64,000 bases of DNA from Anaerococcus pacaensis 9403502. Lineage in GTDB: Bacteria > Bacillota > Clostridia > Tissierellales > Peptoniphilaceae. A program made the translations under genes and the position numbers. A model generated the notes under the pieces. It saw nothing but the letters and a program-made list of their open reading frames with translations. It was not told the DNA's origin and searched no databases. Within the stretch, counting starts at the first letter, position 1. Every line of letters starts with the position of its first letter. Shown here in pieces: positions 27,192 through 34,243 of this stretch. The DNA lies in assembly GCA_000308255.3 (NCBI GenBank), contig HG326663.1, positions 515,085 to 579,084 on the forward strand. Direction: 5' to 3'.

Positions 27192-28325
27192 CTATTTCTC
27201 GTATGCGTGGATTGTAACACCTTTTACTACTCTATTTACCGTACCAGTTTTTGAAGGATTATCTGGGCTATTGCCCACCCTGAGACTAGTAACTAGGCTG
27301 ATTAGCTGGCCAACTAGGATATAACAAACAGCTAAGTATGCATCATTATCCATATCATTTTCATAAATCAGCTTATCAAAATCTCCGTCTATTTCAGTAT
27401 TTGTAACAGCAATTACTTTTTGAGCAATCTTATCAGCTGATATTTCATTTAATATATCCAGGTCATAATTTCTAGTGTAAGGATTTGATGAAATAAATGA
27501 AACTATGAGGGTCTTTTTATCTACGAATGATTTTGGCCCGTGGCGGAAGCCCATGGATGATTCAAATAGCGATGCCACTTCTCCTGCTGTAAGCTCCAAT
27601 ACTTTTAGTCTAGCCTCATTGGCAAGTTTATAGAGCGGGCCAGAACCCAGATAAACTATTCTATCAAAATCAAAGTCTACGAGTCTTTCTACTTGCTCAC
27701 TATCATTTAAAATCACTGAGCCAGTTTCAGTTAATTTTTGCACTAGAGTTTTTTTAGCAGTTCTATTATCAAAAATCAATAGGGCTGTGAGCAGCATAGA
27801 TGTGAATGAGCTGGTCATAGCAAAGCCCTTGTCATTGGTCCCATCTGGCTCGATAAACACATAAGATTTCTCGTTAGCAGTAAGCTTTTCGGCAAGCTTG
27901 CCATCAGGGGCGCATGTGATAGCTAGATTGTAAAAATCATCCACTATTTGCTCACCCAATTCTACTGCAGCGAGCGACTCTGGAGAATTGCCAGATCTTG
28001 CAAAGCTTACGAGTAGGGTTGGCTTTTCTTTTTTGAAATGTAAGTAAGGGCAGGCTACCAAATCAGTTGTAGCGATAGACTTGAAATTATAAGTTCCTAG
28101 TGATTTCAAATATTCACTGGCTATATTTCCCACATATTCACTAGTGCCTGCACCAGTGAAAATAATCTCTACATTTTTTGGCAATGCATCCAAAAAATTT
28201 TTGATCTCATCACATCTATCTAGATAAAGCTCATAAACCCTCTCCCATTGCTTTGGCTGGGATAAGATTTCTTCGTAAGTATGGATCCCGCCATAGTTTT
28301 GTATATATTCTTTGTCTAAATACAT
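27192..28325 (-). CDS. agaS: Galactosamine-6-phosphate deaminase/isomerase (AgaS, SIS domains)
   Basis: A 377-residue protein with two SIS sugar-isomerase domains. IFTGAGTSEYVGNIASEYL near residues 55-73 and LVSFARSGNSPESLAAV near 103-119 bind the sugar phosphate in the first; VYLGSGPLYKLANEARLKVLE and SSMGFRHGPKSF mark the second. AgaS converts D-galactosamine-6-phosphate to D-tagatose-6-phosphate and ammonia, and this links nagA to lacC-lacD in the same operon. The length and the FRHGPKSF segment fit AgaS better than GlmS, which also carries a glutaminase domain absent here. Confidence 0.9.
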   Translation of the reverse strand: MYLDKEYIQNYGGIHTYEEILSQPKQWERVYELYLDRCDEIKNFLDALPKNVEIIFTGAGTSEYVGNIASEYLKSLGTYNFKSIATTDLVACPYLHFKKEKPTLLVSFARSGNSPESLAAVELGEQIVDDFYNLAITCAPDGKLAEKLTANEKSYVFIEPDGTNDKGFAMTSSFTSMLLTALLIFDNRTAKKTLVQKLTETGSVILNDSEQVERLVDFDFDRIVYLGSGPLYKLANEARLKVLELTAGEVASLFESSMGFRHGPKSFVDKKTLIVSFISSNPYTRNYDLDILNEISADKIAQKVIAVTNTEIDGDFDKLIYENDMDNDAYLAVCYILVGQLISLVTSLRVGNSPDNPSKTGTVNRVVKGVTIHAYEK

Positions 28326-28336
28326 GGGGACATCTC

Positions 28337-29590
28337 CTATATACTTGCTATATAATCATCTATATCCACCAAGACATGTTCTTTTCTGGACTTCTCTGCC
28401 GCAAAGCACATCATATGGCTAGATATAGATTCGTTTATATCTGTTCTAATCCTTGACCTATCACCTCTGATACCTCTTAGGAAGGAATCGATTATACCAC
28501 TATCCCCTCCGCCATGAAAAGATATCTCCGCTTCGACATCGATGATTATATCTTCGCCTTGACCAAATTTTCTCATAATTACCTGAGCCTTCCTATCATC
28601 GGCCTCAAGCTCTCCAAGCGTACCTTGGATTTTGATATTGCGGTGGAGGTCTCTAGAAAATGCTGATAGGTTAAATACTGCACTTATCCCATCTTCAAAC
28701 TCAATACTTATAGACTGATGGTCGCATACATCATTATCGCATGCCCAAACGCACCTGCCATATGGGCCAGTCCTTAGAGCTTCTTCCAATGTTTCATCTG
28801 TTAGGGCGGGATCAATTAGGTTTCTCCAACCATAGCCTCTAAAGCCTTCTTTGTAAAAATCCTTGGCTGAGTATAAGCAAGTATCTTGGTACTTACAGTC
28901 TAGGCACCTATCTGATGCCCCTTCTGGCTGATTTTCATCAATAAAATATGTGAGATCTCCAAAAGCTTGTATATTAACTGGCTTTTTGCCTGTCAGATAT
29001 AAAAGTAAGTCCATATCGTGGCATGATTTTTGTAAAATTAGCGGAGATGAAAGTTTTTCATTTCTCCAATTGCCTCTCACAAAAGAATGGGCAAAGTGCC
29101 AATAGCCGATATTTTCGTTGTGACTAATACTCATCACATCGCCAATGGTTCCCTCATCTATGAGGTCTTTAAGCTTCATATATAATGGGGCATAGCGAAG
29201 GACGTGGCAGACCATAATTATTTTCGGATAATTGGCTGCCTTTTCTGCTATGGCCTTTAGCTCTGCTGGGTCTGGGGTGATTGGTTTTTCAAGTAGGATA
29301 TCGAGATTATAGTCCATTGCATCGATCACTATCTGATAGTGCTCTCTGTCATATGTTGCAATCACAAGTGCATCTACAAATCTCTCCTTAGATAAGTCTT
29401 TGAAAAACTCACGGGCATCTGTATATAAGTGTTTTTTATCCACTCCAAACTCAGCTCCAGTTATGGCGAGCCTATTGGGATCTTGTTCTACAATTGCTGC
29501 GATTTTAACATCTTCATAGGAGTTTAGTATCCTCCCATAGGCTATCCTACCGCGTTCACCTGCTCCTATGATTCCAACTCTAATTTTCAT
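28337..29590 (-). CDS. Gfo/Idh/MocA-family oxidoreductase with a six-cysteine insert
   Basis: The N-terminal Rossmann domain starts VGIIGAGERGRIAYG, with LLEKPIT near residues 99-105 as the family EKP motif, followed by the C-terminal alpha/beta substrate domain. The ATG at 29590 (seven bases after AGGAAG) gives 417 residues; longer starts lie inside the upstream gene. Six cysteines sit in a tight pattern, CxxCx5C at about residues 229-238 and Cx3Cx4C at about 280-289, typical of neither glucose-fructose oxidoreductase nor inositol dehydrogenase. In a GalNAc operon it could oxidise or epimerise an amino sugar, or act as a GH109-type NAD-dependent glycosidase. No signal peptide is seen. Its exact reaction is unknown. 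Confidence 0.8.
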   Translation of the reverse strand: MKIRVGIIGAGERGRIAYGRILNSYEDVKIAAIVEQDPNRLAITGAEFGVDKKHLYTDAREFFKDLSKERFVDALVIATYDREHYQIVIDAMDYNLDILLEKPITPDPAELKAIAEKAANYPKIIMVCHVLRYAPLYMKLKDLIDEGTIGDVMSISHNENIGYWHFAHSFVRGNWRNEKLSSPLILQKSCHDMDLLLYLTGKKPVNIQAFGDLTYFIDENQPEGASDRCLDCKYQDTCLYSAKDFYKEGFRGYGWRNLIDPALTDETLEEALRTGPYGRCVWACDNDVCDHQSISIEFEDGISAVFNLSAFSRDLHRNIKIQGTLGELEADDRKAQVIMRKFGQGEDIIIDVEAEISFHGGGDSGIIDSFLRGIRGDRSRIRTDINESISSHMMCFAAEKSRKEHVLVDIDDYIASI

Positions 29591-30491
29591 CTGCATACTT
29601 CCTAGCAAGGATTACAGATCCTTCTACAGGGCTGGTGTATGGGAGTTTCATATTTATATCTGATTTCACTTTTGATTCAATTTCTGCAAATAATGCCCTA
29701 CCGAGATTGGTCACCCCACCAGAAAATGTAACATCTATAGTGTCTTTAAAGTCTAGTTCGCGGGCAATGGTGTCGATTACTAGTGCAATCTCAGCTGTGA
29801 CCTCATCTAGGATATCTAGGGCATATGGGTCGTTGTCATTTAGGGCATCTCCCATGATTGTCGAAAAGGCCGCTATCTCATCTCGCCTCATATTTTCCAC
29901 TATATCAAATATTTCAAAATCATCTGTGATAGCTAGTTTTTCTTTTACCTTGTCATAGATAATTGTTTTTTCTAATCTACCATCACTCATTTTTGTAAAT
30001 AGATTTAATATTTTAAGGCCAATCCAATAGCCACTTGCTTCATCTCCCATAAGTGGCCCCCAGCCTGAGCAACGCATATCATTGCCAGCTTCATCTACCC
30101 CGTAGCCGATTGCTCCAGTGCCTATGACTATATTGATCCCAGGGCTGGCATTGAGCGAACCCGCCCAGCCGTTGACACAGTCATTGGCCACCTTAAATCT
30201 ATCGTTACCGAGGACTCTTCTTATACCCTCGTGGATGTATTCTTCTGTGTCTGGATATTGGCCATAGCCAGGGCTTGCTATAAAGCTATAGTCTATGTCA
30301 GCAGGGCTAATGCCTGCTTTATTACACACATCATTTATCCCCAACTCCATGATATCAAAATATTCTTTCTTGCTGACTTGCTTAGGATGTATGGTGATTT
30401 GTCTGGATTCGTACTTTTCTCCGTTTTTATCAAGCAAGAAGGCGGTCTTTGTCCCGCCTCCGTCTACTCCAAGATAGATACCATCAGTCAT
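29580..30491 (-). CDS. BadF/BadG-type N-acetylhexosamine kinase (probable GalNAc/GlcNAc kinase)
   Basis: A 303-residue ATPase of the BadF/BadG/BcrA family, which includes N-acetylglucosamine kinase. The phosphate-1 loop is [17 protein letters not shown] (residues 8-24). [12 protein letters not shown] near 119-130 is phosphate 2, and [15 protein letters not shown] near 254-268 the adenosine site. It overlaps lacB by eight bases and the Gfo/Idh gene by 11. The operon has no PTS permease, so a cytoplasmic kinase is needed to make the 6-phosphate for NagA. GalNAc is therefore the best-fitting substrate, by inference. Confidence 0.82.
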   Translation of the reverse strand: MTDGIYLGVDGGGTKTAFLLDKNGEKYESRQITIHPKQVSKKEYFDIMELGINDVCNKAGISPADIDYSFIASPGYGQYPDTEEYIHEGIRRVLGNDRFKVANDCVNGWAGSLNASPGINIVIGTGAIGYGVDEAGNDMRCSGWGPLMGDEASGYWIGLKILNLFTKMSDGRLEKTIIYDKVKEKLAITDDFEIFDIVENMRRDEIAAFSTIMGDALNDNDPYALDILDEVTAEIALVIDTIARELDFKDTIDVTFSGGVTNLGRALFAEIESKVKSDINMKLPYTSPVEGSVILARKYADEN

Positions 30492-31008
30492 GGTATTCGC
30501 CTCTGTCCCATTTTTCTAAAAATTCTTCGAAGAACGTGTCATTTTCAAATTGTTCTTCTCTGTCTTCGTTGTTTTCAATTTCCATTAGCTTTTTAATTAG
30601 TTCATCTTTTTCTGGGCTTGCCTTATATTCTGTATCAAGGAAGCTATCGATGATTTCAAGGGCTAAGTCTTTACCTACTATCATTCCACCTACTGCTATG
30701 ACATTGCAATCTAGGTCTTCTCTGGCATGGATTGCTGTAGCGCAATCACGTACTAAGGCGCAGCGGGTACCATAAGATTTGTTTACTGCTGTTGATATAC
30801 CAACACCTGTCCCACAAAGGACAACACCAAGGTCAGCACGACCAGTTGCTACTAGCTCGCCTACTTTTTTACCATACATAGGGTAGTGGGTTCTGGTGTG
30901 GTCGTAGGTTCCTACATCTAGGACCTCAAATCCTCTTGATTTTAAGTGGTCTGATATATCTATTTTTAAATCTGTAACTATATGGTCACATCCTAATGCT
31001 ATTTTCAT
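30484..31008 (-). CDS. lacB: Galactose-6-phosphate isomerase subunit B
   Basis: RpiB/LacA/LacB-family subunit, 174 residues as in LacB. The N-terminus reads [18 protein letters not shown], and [26 protein letters not shown] near 63-88 forms the phosphate site. With LacA it converts D-galactose-6-phosphate to D-tagatose-6-phosphate. The next gene starts inside its last codons (ATGACTGA). Allose-6-phosphate or ribose-5-phosphate isomerase is the family alternative, but lacA upstream plus lacC and lacD downstream support LacB. Confidence 0.92.
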   Translation of the reverse strand: MKIALGCDHIVTDLKIDISDHLKSRGFEVLDVGTYDHTRTHYPMYGKKVGELVATGRADLGVVLCGTGVGISTAVNKSYGTRCALVRDCATAIHAREDLDCNVIAVGGMIVGKDLALEIIDSFLDTEYKASPEKDELIKKLMEIENNEDREEQFENDTFFEEFLEKWDRGEYHD

Positions 31009-31018
31009 GGCACTCTCC

Positions 31019-31471
31019 TTACATCATTTTGTTTAACATATCGATTCTGATTTGGTGGCGGCCGCCATCATAACCATGGCTTAGGAAATTTCTAAGGCAA
31101 GACTTAGCAAGCTCTTCACCAACTATGCCGGAACCTAAGCAAAGCACGCGTGACCCGTTGTGCCTTTTGGTCATAAGCGCTGATCTCTCATCAGATACTT
31201 CAGCCCCAATCATGCCCTTGTGTTTGGTTGCAGCTATATATGAGCCTGCCCCATATTTATCGATTAAGATTCCAACTGATGCATCATCAGAACCACTTGT
31301 AAGCATCCCATCTACCTCAAGCAGCTTGGCGCATACATTCTTAGCACTATCTACAAAGTCACCTCCCTCTACTGTGAGATCTTCGTATTCAAAACCTAAA
31401 TTCTCTATCTCATCTATTAGAGCATCTTTTAAGGCTACCCCGTCTTTATCTGCCGAAATATATACTTTCAT
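31019..31471 (-). CDS. lacA: Galactose-6-phosphate isomerase subunit A
   Basis: A 150-residue LacA/RpiB-fold subunit, first in the operon. [20 protein letters not shown] is the family start, and [21 protein letters not shown] near residues 56-76 corresponds to the phosphate loop, more diverged than in LacB, as expected for LacA. It works as a complex with LacB, ten bases downstream. GAGGAGG lies before the ATG. The promoter must lie in the 76-base gap shared with the divergent folA. TACCC/GGGTA half-sites ten bases apart there might be an operator. Confidence 0.9.
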   Translation of the reverse strand: MKVYISADKDGVALKDALIDEIENLGFEYEDLTVEGGDFVDSAKNVCAKLLEVDGMLTSGSDDASVGILIDKYGAGSYIAATKHKGMIGAEVSDERSALMTKRHNGSRVLCLGSGIVGEELAKSCLRNFLSHGYDGGRHQIRIDMLNKMM

Positions 31472-31547
31472 AAATCCTCCTCTTATATAAATCCACTTTA
31501 TATAATATTACCCTAATTAATATGGGTATAAGTAAATGAGGTGAGAA

Positions 31548-32027
31548 ATGAAGGTTATTTTAGCAGTAGACAAAAATCGGGGTATAGGCAAGGACAATGA
31601 TATGCTCTATCATTTAAAAAAAGACCTCGAACATTTTAAAGAAACAACTATGGGAAATACCCTAATTATGGGTAGAAGTACATATGAATCGATGGATGGG
31701 GCTTTGCCTAATAGGGAAAATATAGTGCTTACGACTAATCGTGATTACAAGGCCGATGACGCCCTTATCTTTCACAGCGTAGAGGATATACTGGCATATG
31801 TAAAAGATAAGGATGATAATGAAGTATTTGTTATCGGTGGCGGGCAGATAGTTGAACTATTTATCGACTATATAAATGAAGCCATTATCACGAAAATCGA
31901 TGGATCAAGACCTGCCGATACATATCTGCACAATTTCGATGAAGATCCTAATTTTACCCTAGTGGAAGTGTCACCAACTATAGAAGATGAAGTAAATTTC
32001 AATATCGCAAGATACAGGAGGAAATAA
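31548..32027 (+). CDS. folA: Dihydrofolate reductase
   Basis: NADPH-dependent reduction of dihydrofolate to tetrahydrofolate for thymidylate, purine and glycine synthesis. It is 159 residues, standard for chromosomal DHFR. ILAVDKNRGIGKDNDMLYHLKKDL (3-26) holds the Met20-type loop and the acidic residue region. TLIMGRSTYESM near 37-48 and VFVIGGGQIVELF near 93-105 bind NADPH. GAGGTG precedes the ATG. The stop codon overlaps the start of the glutaredoxin-like gene by one base (TAATG), so the two are coupled. No thymidylate synthase gene is in the window. Confidence 0.93.
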   Translation: MKVILAVDKNRGIGKDNDMLYHLKKDLEHFKETTMGNTLIMGRSTYESMDGALPNRENIVLTTNRDYKADDALIFHSVEDILAYVKDKDDNEVFVIGGGQIVELFIDYINEAIITKIDGSRPADTYLHNFDEDPNFTLVEVSPTIEDEVNFNIARYRRK

Positions 32028-32287
32028 TGGAAAAGAAAACAACAGAAATATTTGTATCAGATAAATGCCCACATTGCCAAAATGTAATCGAAGATTTTAA
32101 TGCAAATCCAAATAACTATGAAGAATGTGAACTAATTAATATCACAGAAAGCATGGCAAACCTTAAGAGATTTTTAAAATACCGCGATGACCTAGAAGGC
32201 TATAAAGAAGTCAAAGCTAGTGGAAAAGTGGGCGTGCCAAGTAAAGTCCTTGATGGGGTTGAAGTAGAGTTTTTTGAACAAGTATAA
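32027..32287 (+). CDS. Glutaredoxin-like thiol protein
   Basis: An 86-residue protein with a thioredoxin fold. The redox motif CPHC lies at residues 14-17 (SDKCPHCQNVIEDF), and GVPSKVL near 68-74 has the cis-proline loop. It probably acts as a small cytoplasmic disulfide reductase. It is translated together with folA by a one-base overlap, which might serve ribonucleotide or folate metabolism, though this is speculative. It lacks the long C-terminal extension of true thioredoxins. Confidence 0.75.
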   Translation: MEKKTTEIFVSDKCPHCQNVIEDFNANPNNYEECELINITESMANLKRFLKYRDDLEGYKEVKASGKVGVPSKVLDGVEVEFFEQV

Positions 32288-32290
32288 AAC

Positions 32291-32318
32291 TTGAATTATA
32301 GGAAATACATTATATAAT
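32291..32318 (+). promoter_or_regulatory. Promoter of the antisense RNA
   Basis: TTGAAT (32291-32296), 16 bases, TATAAT (32313-32318), directly after the glutaredoxin stop codon. There is no downstream plus-strand gene before the terminator at 32405-32434, so it should drive a short untranslated RNA. Confidence 0.6.
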
Positions 32319-32379
32319 GTAAATAAGAGAAGCCACCTCTTAAATCCCCAAAAAAGCCTTTGACATTTGTCAAAGAAAT

Positions 32380-32406
32380 GCACGTATTATCAAAATAGGG
32401 TATCAA
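32380..32406 (+). repeat. Direct repeat copy 1 (antisense RNA side)
   Basis: GCACGTATTATC followed by three variable bases, ATAG, three variable bases and ATCAA. It is identical to the copy at 32517-32543 at 21 of 27 positions, with the first twelve exact. Confidence 0.8.
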
Positions 32407-32434
32407 AAAAGAGTAGTTGCCGCTACTCTTTTTT
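32405..32434. terminator. Bidirectional terminator shared by toxin mRNA and antisense RNA
   Basis: Twelve-base arms AAAAAAGAGTAG and CTACTCTTTTTT (32405-32416 and 32423-32434) with a six-base loop TTGCCG. It ends plus-strand transcripts from folA and the antisense promoter. On the other strand it overlaps the toxin stop codon. Confidence 0.92.
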
Positions 32435-32533
32435 ATTTTGGTCTTGGTCCTTCCAATCTTTGTAGATTTCGGTAAGGATATTGACCGCTAGTGGCAGGAT
32501 CAAACCCATCACTAGAGCACGTATTATCTCCAT
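32423..32533 (-). CDS. Fst-like type I toxin, small membrane peptide
   Basis: A 36-residue peptide: one hydrophobic helix (LVMGLILPLAVNIL, residues 7-20) with a central proline, then a charged tail rich in Asp, Gln and Lys. Aligned with Fst of plasmid pAD1, the Pro, a Val three residues later, the helix-ending Glu and the charged C-terminus correspond. AAAGGAG lies ten bases before the ATG. An alternative ATG at 32540 in another frame is only three bases from that site and encodes a non-membrane peptide. Fst peptides insert into the membrane and disturb chromosome segregation and envelope functions. The promoter, 5' hairpin, direct repeats and terminator around it support a type I toxin-antitoxin locus. 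Confidence 0.7.
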   Translation of the reverse strand: MEIIRALVMGLILPLAVNILTEIYKDWKDQDQNKKE

Positions 32534-32543
32534 AGACCATCAA
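32517..32543 (-). repeat. Direct repeat copy 2 (toxin start region)
   Basis: Second copy of the 27-base repeat. In the toxin mRNA its complement runs from just after the ribosome site through the start codon to codon six. An RNA read across copy 1 would therefore base-pair with it. Confidence 0.8.
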
Positions 32544-32555
32544 CTCCTTTCGGAG
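32544..32555 (-). promoter_or_regulatory. Hairpin sequestering the toxin ribosome site
   Basis: The toxin leader reads CTCC-GAAA-GGAG: a four-base stem closed by a GNRA tetraloop, with the GGAG of the ribosome site as its 3' arm. A 5' stem-loop hiding the ribosome site is a known control feature of fst mRNA. Confidence 0.6.
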
Positions 32556-32563
32556 ACAATTAA

Positions 32564-32569
32564 ATTATA
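32564..32569 (-). promoter_or_regulatory. Extended -10 promoter of the toxin mRNA
   Basis: The minus strand reads TGT-TATAAT, an extended -10 with a consensus hexamer. No recognisable -35 lies 17 bases upstream. Transcription would begin near 32557, only a few bases before the sequestering hairpin. Confidence 0.6.
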
Positions 32570-32582
32570 ACACACAAATAAT

Positions 32583-32611
32583 CCCCATTATCTATATGTC
32601 AGATAACGGGG
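32583..32611 (-). terminator. Terminator of the two-gene membrane module
   Basis: Arms CCCCGTTATCT and AGATAATGGGG on the minus strand, one mismatch, seven-base loop, then an AT-rich tract. It lies five bases past the stop codon at 32616 and insulates the toxin gene. Confidence 0.7.
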
Positions 32612-32615
32612 ATAT

Positions 32616-33143
32616 TTAGCCCTTATGTTCTATATGTCTATTCAGATTTATAGCCTCCACCACCTCATTAAAAAGTATCCTCTTTCTCATGTCAGTAAGC
32701 ATAGCATAAATCGAAACTACAATGGCTATCCCGGACCCCAATGTAAATAGGCTCAGAGCCAATACTTCTATATATAGGCCTGCATTCATCTCAACAGTTG
32801 GGTCGCTCATATTGGTAAAATAGTCAAATACTGATGCTACCAAGGCAAATATAGCTGAAGCTATAACGGCAGATTGAATCAGCTGGTTAAAATCCCTTTT
32901 TTGATGAATTTTTGCTAATAAATCATCGGCAAGCTCATCTGTGAGTTTGATATTATTTTCATCAAGTATTCTAAATATCATCTTCATTGCATTATTCATC
33001 TCGCTTGTCTTAAACTTATAGATATAGTGTTTCAAAAATAAATCCAAAAGAAAAAACACGATTATAGCAGCCAGAAAAAGTATACCAAAGGTAGCCGCAT
33101 TGCCAAAGGTCCTCCAAATTGGCCTGAGATTATTTAGAATCAA
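32616..33143 (-). CDS. Membrane protein of unknown function
   Basis: A 175-residue protein with a hydrophobic helix near residues 17-36, a cytoplasmic-looking charged middle, and two further helices near 90-108 and 124-148. I do not recognise the family. The start is TTG, overlapping the stop codon of a small upstream frame (TTGA), so it is probably translated by reinitiation after that frame. The arrangement, two helices at the C-terminus after a coiled charged part, resembles SLATT-type or holin-like membrane proteins, but I see no diagnostic motif. A terminator follows at once. Confidence 0.65.
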   Translation of the reverse strand: MILNNLRPIWRTFGNAATFGILFLAAIIVFFLLDLFLKHYIYKFKTSEMNNAMKMIFRILDENNIKLTDELADDLLAKIHQKRDFNQLIQSAVIASAIFALVASVFDYFTNMSDPTVEMNAGLYIEVLALSLFTLGSGIAIVVSIYAMLTDMRKRILFNEVVEAINLNRHIEHKG

Positions 33144-33328
33144 ATAAAAAATAAAGCAAAACCAACAGCCGCCCCAAATTCTATCATATAATTCTTTCCA
33201 GTATTTTTATAATTCTTCACAAATATCTTCACCAAATTTTCATATGATGCATAGTGAAGTTCCAAGGGATTTGATAGGTAATCATCCCCCTCATCGATTA
33301 ATAAATCGTCCAAATTATAATCACTTAT
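33140..33328 (-). CDS. Small ORF with an apparent ATA start, coupled to the downstream membrane protein
   Basis: Sixty-two codons beginning with residues SDYNLDDLLIDEGDDYL after the first codon: an acidic N-terminal half, a basic middle and a hydrophobic C-terminal stretch ending FGAAVGFALFFI. AAGGAGG lies four bases before an ATA codon. The frame has no ATG or GTG near it, and a TAA lies just upstream. A well-spaced GTG in another frame stops after eight codons. The stop TGA overlaps the TTG start of the next gene by three bases. It could use ATA as a rare start, use a TTG five codons in, or be an ORF whose ATG mutated. No family recognised. Confidence 0.45.
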   Translation of the reverse strand: MSDYNLDDLLIDEGDDYLSNPLELHYASYENLVKIFVKNYKNTGKNYMIEFGAAVGFALFFI

Positions 33329-33443
33329 AAGCCCTCCTTGTTAAATGACTTATACCCCAGTTGATTATTTAATTTGCCACTAGTATAAAATTATTATATA
33401 ATTAATTTTAGATTATTATATTTAAAATAATGAGGATTAAATA

Positions 33444-34229
33444 ATGAAGAAATCATCTAGAACTTTAATAAAATTAATATTAGTCTTTCTGGCATTTATC
33501 GGAGGATTTATACTTTTTCGTAACAACAGGACGCCTAAATACACTATAGCCATAGTCCACAACAACCAAGATGTCAATAAGATTTACGATGTTCTCCTCC
33601 AGTACGAGGTCGGTATGGCAGATATCGATACTACTAGCTTGTCAGATGACATGATAGATGAGCTAATAGCCGATGCAGACGGGGTTATATTTGCAGGTGG
33701 CAATGACTTCAACCCTGATATCTACGGTGGAGATTCCGATTTGGTAGAGTATTTTAATACAAATGATGACTATGATAGCCTTCGCATCCTCGATAAGTGC
33801 ATAGCAGATAATAAGCCAATTTTAGGCCTCTGCCGTGGTTTGCAGCTTATAAATATCTACTATGGTGGCAGTCTCTATGAGGATATACCTAGCCAATACT
33901 CAACAGATGTCATCCACAGGGGCGAGAACAAAAGCGTCACCTACCACCCTGTTAATATATCATCGGACACTAGATTATACCAGATAATACAGACTGATTA
34001 TATAGATGTAAATTCCTACCACCATGAGGCTATCAAAGACTTGGGAGATGGCCTTCGTGTAGGTGCAACTAGCGATGATGGTCTAATCGAGGCGATTGAA
34101 AATCCTTATTATCCTTATATGGTCGCTGTCCAATGGCATCCAGAATTTTCTTATTTTGAAGATGTCCGCAGCCAGATGATTTTTGATGATTTCATAAGTT
34201 TTGTAAGAGAAGAAAAGAACCTAGATTAA
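33444..34229 (+). CDS. Membrane-anchored class I glutamine amidotransferase-like hydrolase (peptidase C26)
   Basis: A 261-residue protein with an N-terminal membrane anchor (residues 8-25) and a peptidase C26 domain like gamma-glutamyl-GABA hydrolase PuuD. The nucleophile Cys is in ILGLCRGLQLINIYYGGSLYED near residue 133. The catalytic His is in VAVQWHPEFSYF near 235, followed by the Glu. GVIFAGGNDFNPDIYGG near 74-90 is a C26 hallmark. The extracellular-facing anchor is unusual, since PuuD is soluble, and suggests action on gamma-glutamyl bonds outside the membrane. It is monocistronic and convergent with the suf operon, sharing a bidirectional terminator. Confidence 0.82.
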   Translation: MKKSSRTLIKLILVFLAFIGGFILFRNNRTPKYTIAIVHNNQDVNKIYDVLLQYEVGMADIDTTSLSDDMIDELIADADGVIFAGGNDFNPDIYGGDSDLVEYFNTNDDYDSLRILDKCIADNKPILGLCRGLQLINIYYGGSLYEDIPSQYSTDVIHRGENKSVTYHPVNISSDTRLYQIIQTDYIDVNSYHHEAIKDLGDGLRVGATSDDGLIEAIENPYYPYMVAVQWHPEFSYFEDVRSQMIFDDFISFVREEKNLD

Positions 34230-34243
34230 ATTCTAGGTTCTTT
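34214..34243. terminator. Bidirectional terminator between the C26 gene and the suf operon
   Basis: Perfect twelve-base arms AAAGAACCTAGA and TCTAGGTTCTTT with a six-base loop. It overlaps the 3' ends of both convergent genes. Confidence 0.92.

Larger units (their letters stand above)
32325..32436 (+). ncRNA. Predicted antisense RNA antitoxin of an Fst/par-type locus
   Basis: The RNA would run about 110 bases from the TATAAT promoter to the shared bidirectional terminator. It contains the hairpins AAGAG/CTCTT and CTTTGAC/GTCAAAG, and the sequence 32380-32406, which repeats in direct orientation over the toxin start (32517-32543). Transcribed convergently, it would pair with the toxin mRNA at the ribosome-binding and start region and through the terminator. 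This is the layout of RNA II in the pAD1 par locus. Expression has not been shown. Confidence 0.55.

Noticed and set aside
32430-32540. A second frame over the toxin locus starting at the ATG at 32540 (MVYGDNTCSSDG)
   Set aside because: Its start is only three bases from the ribosome site, and the product has no membrane helix or known pattern. The overlapping frame from 32533 has better spacing and Fst character.
33136-33160. Frameshift fusing the small ATA-started frame with the downstream membrane protein
   Set aside because: The T-rich tract is not in slippery phase, and a TTGA stop/start overlap explains the arrangement as coupled translation.
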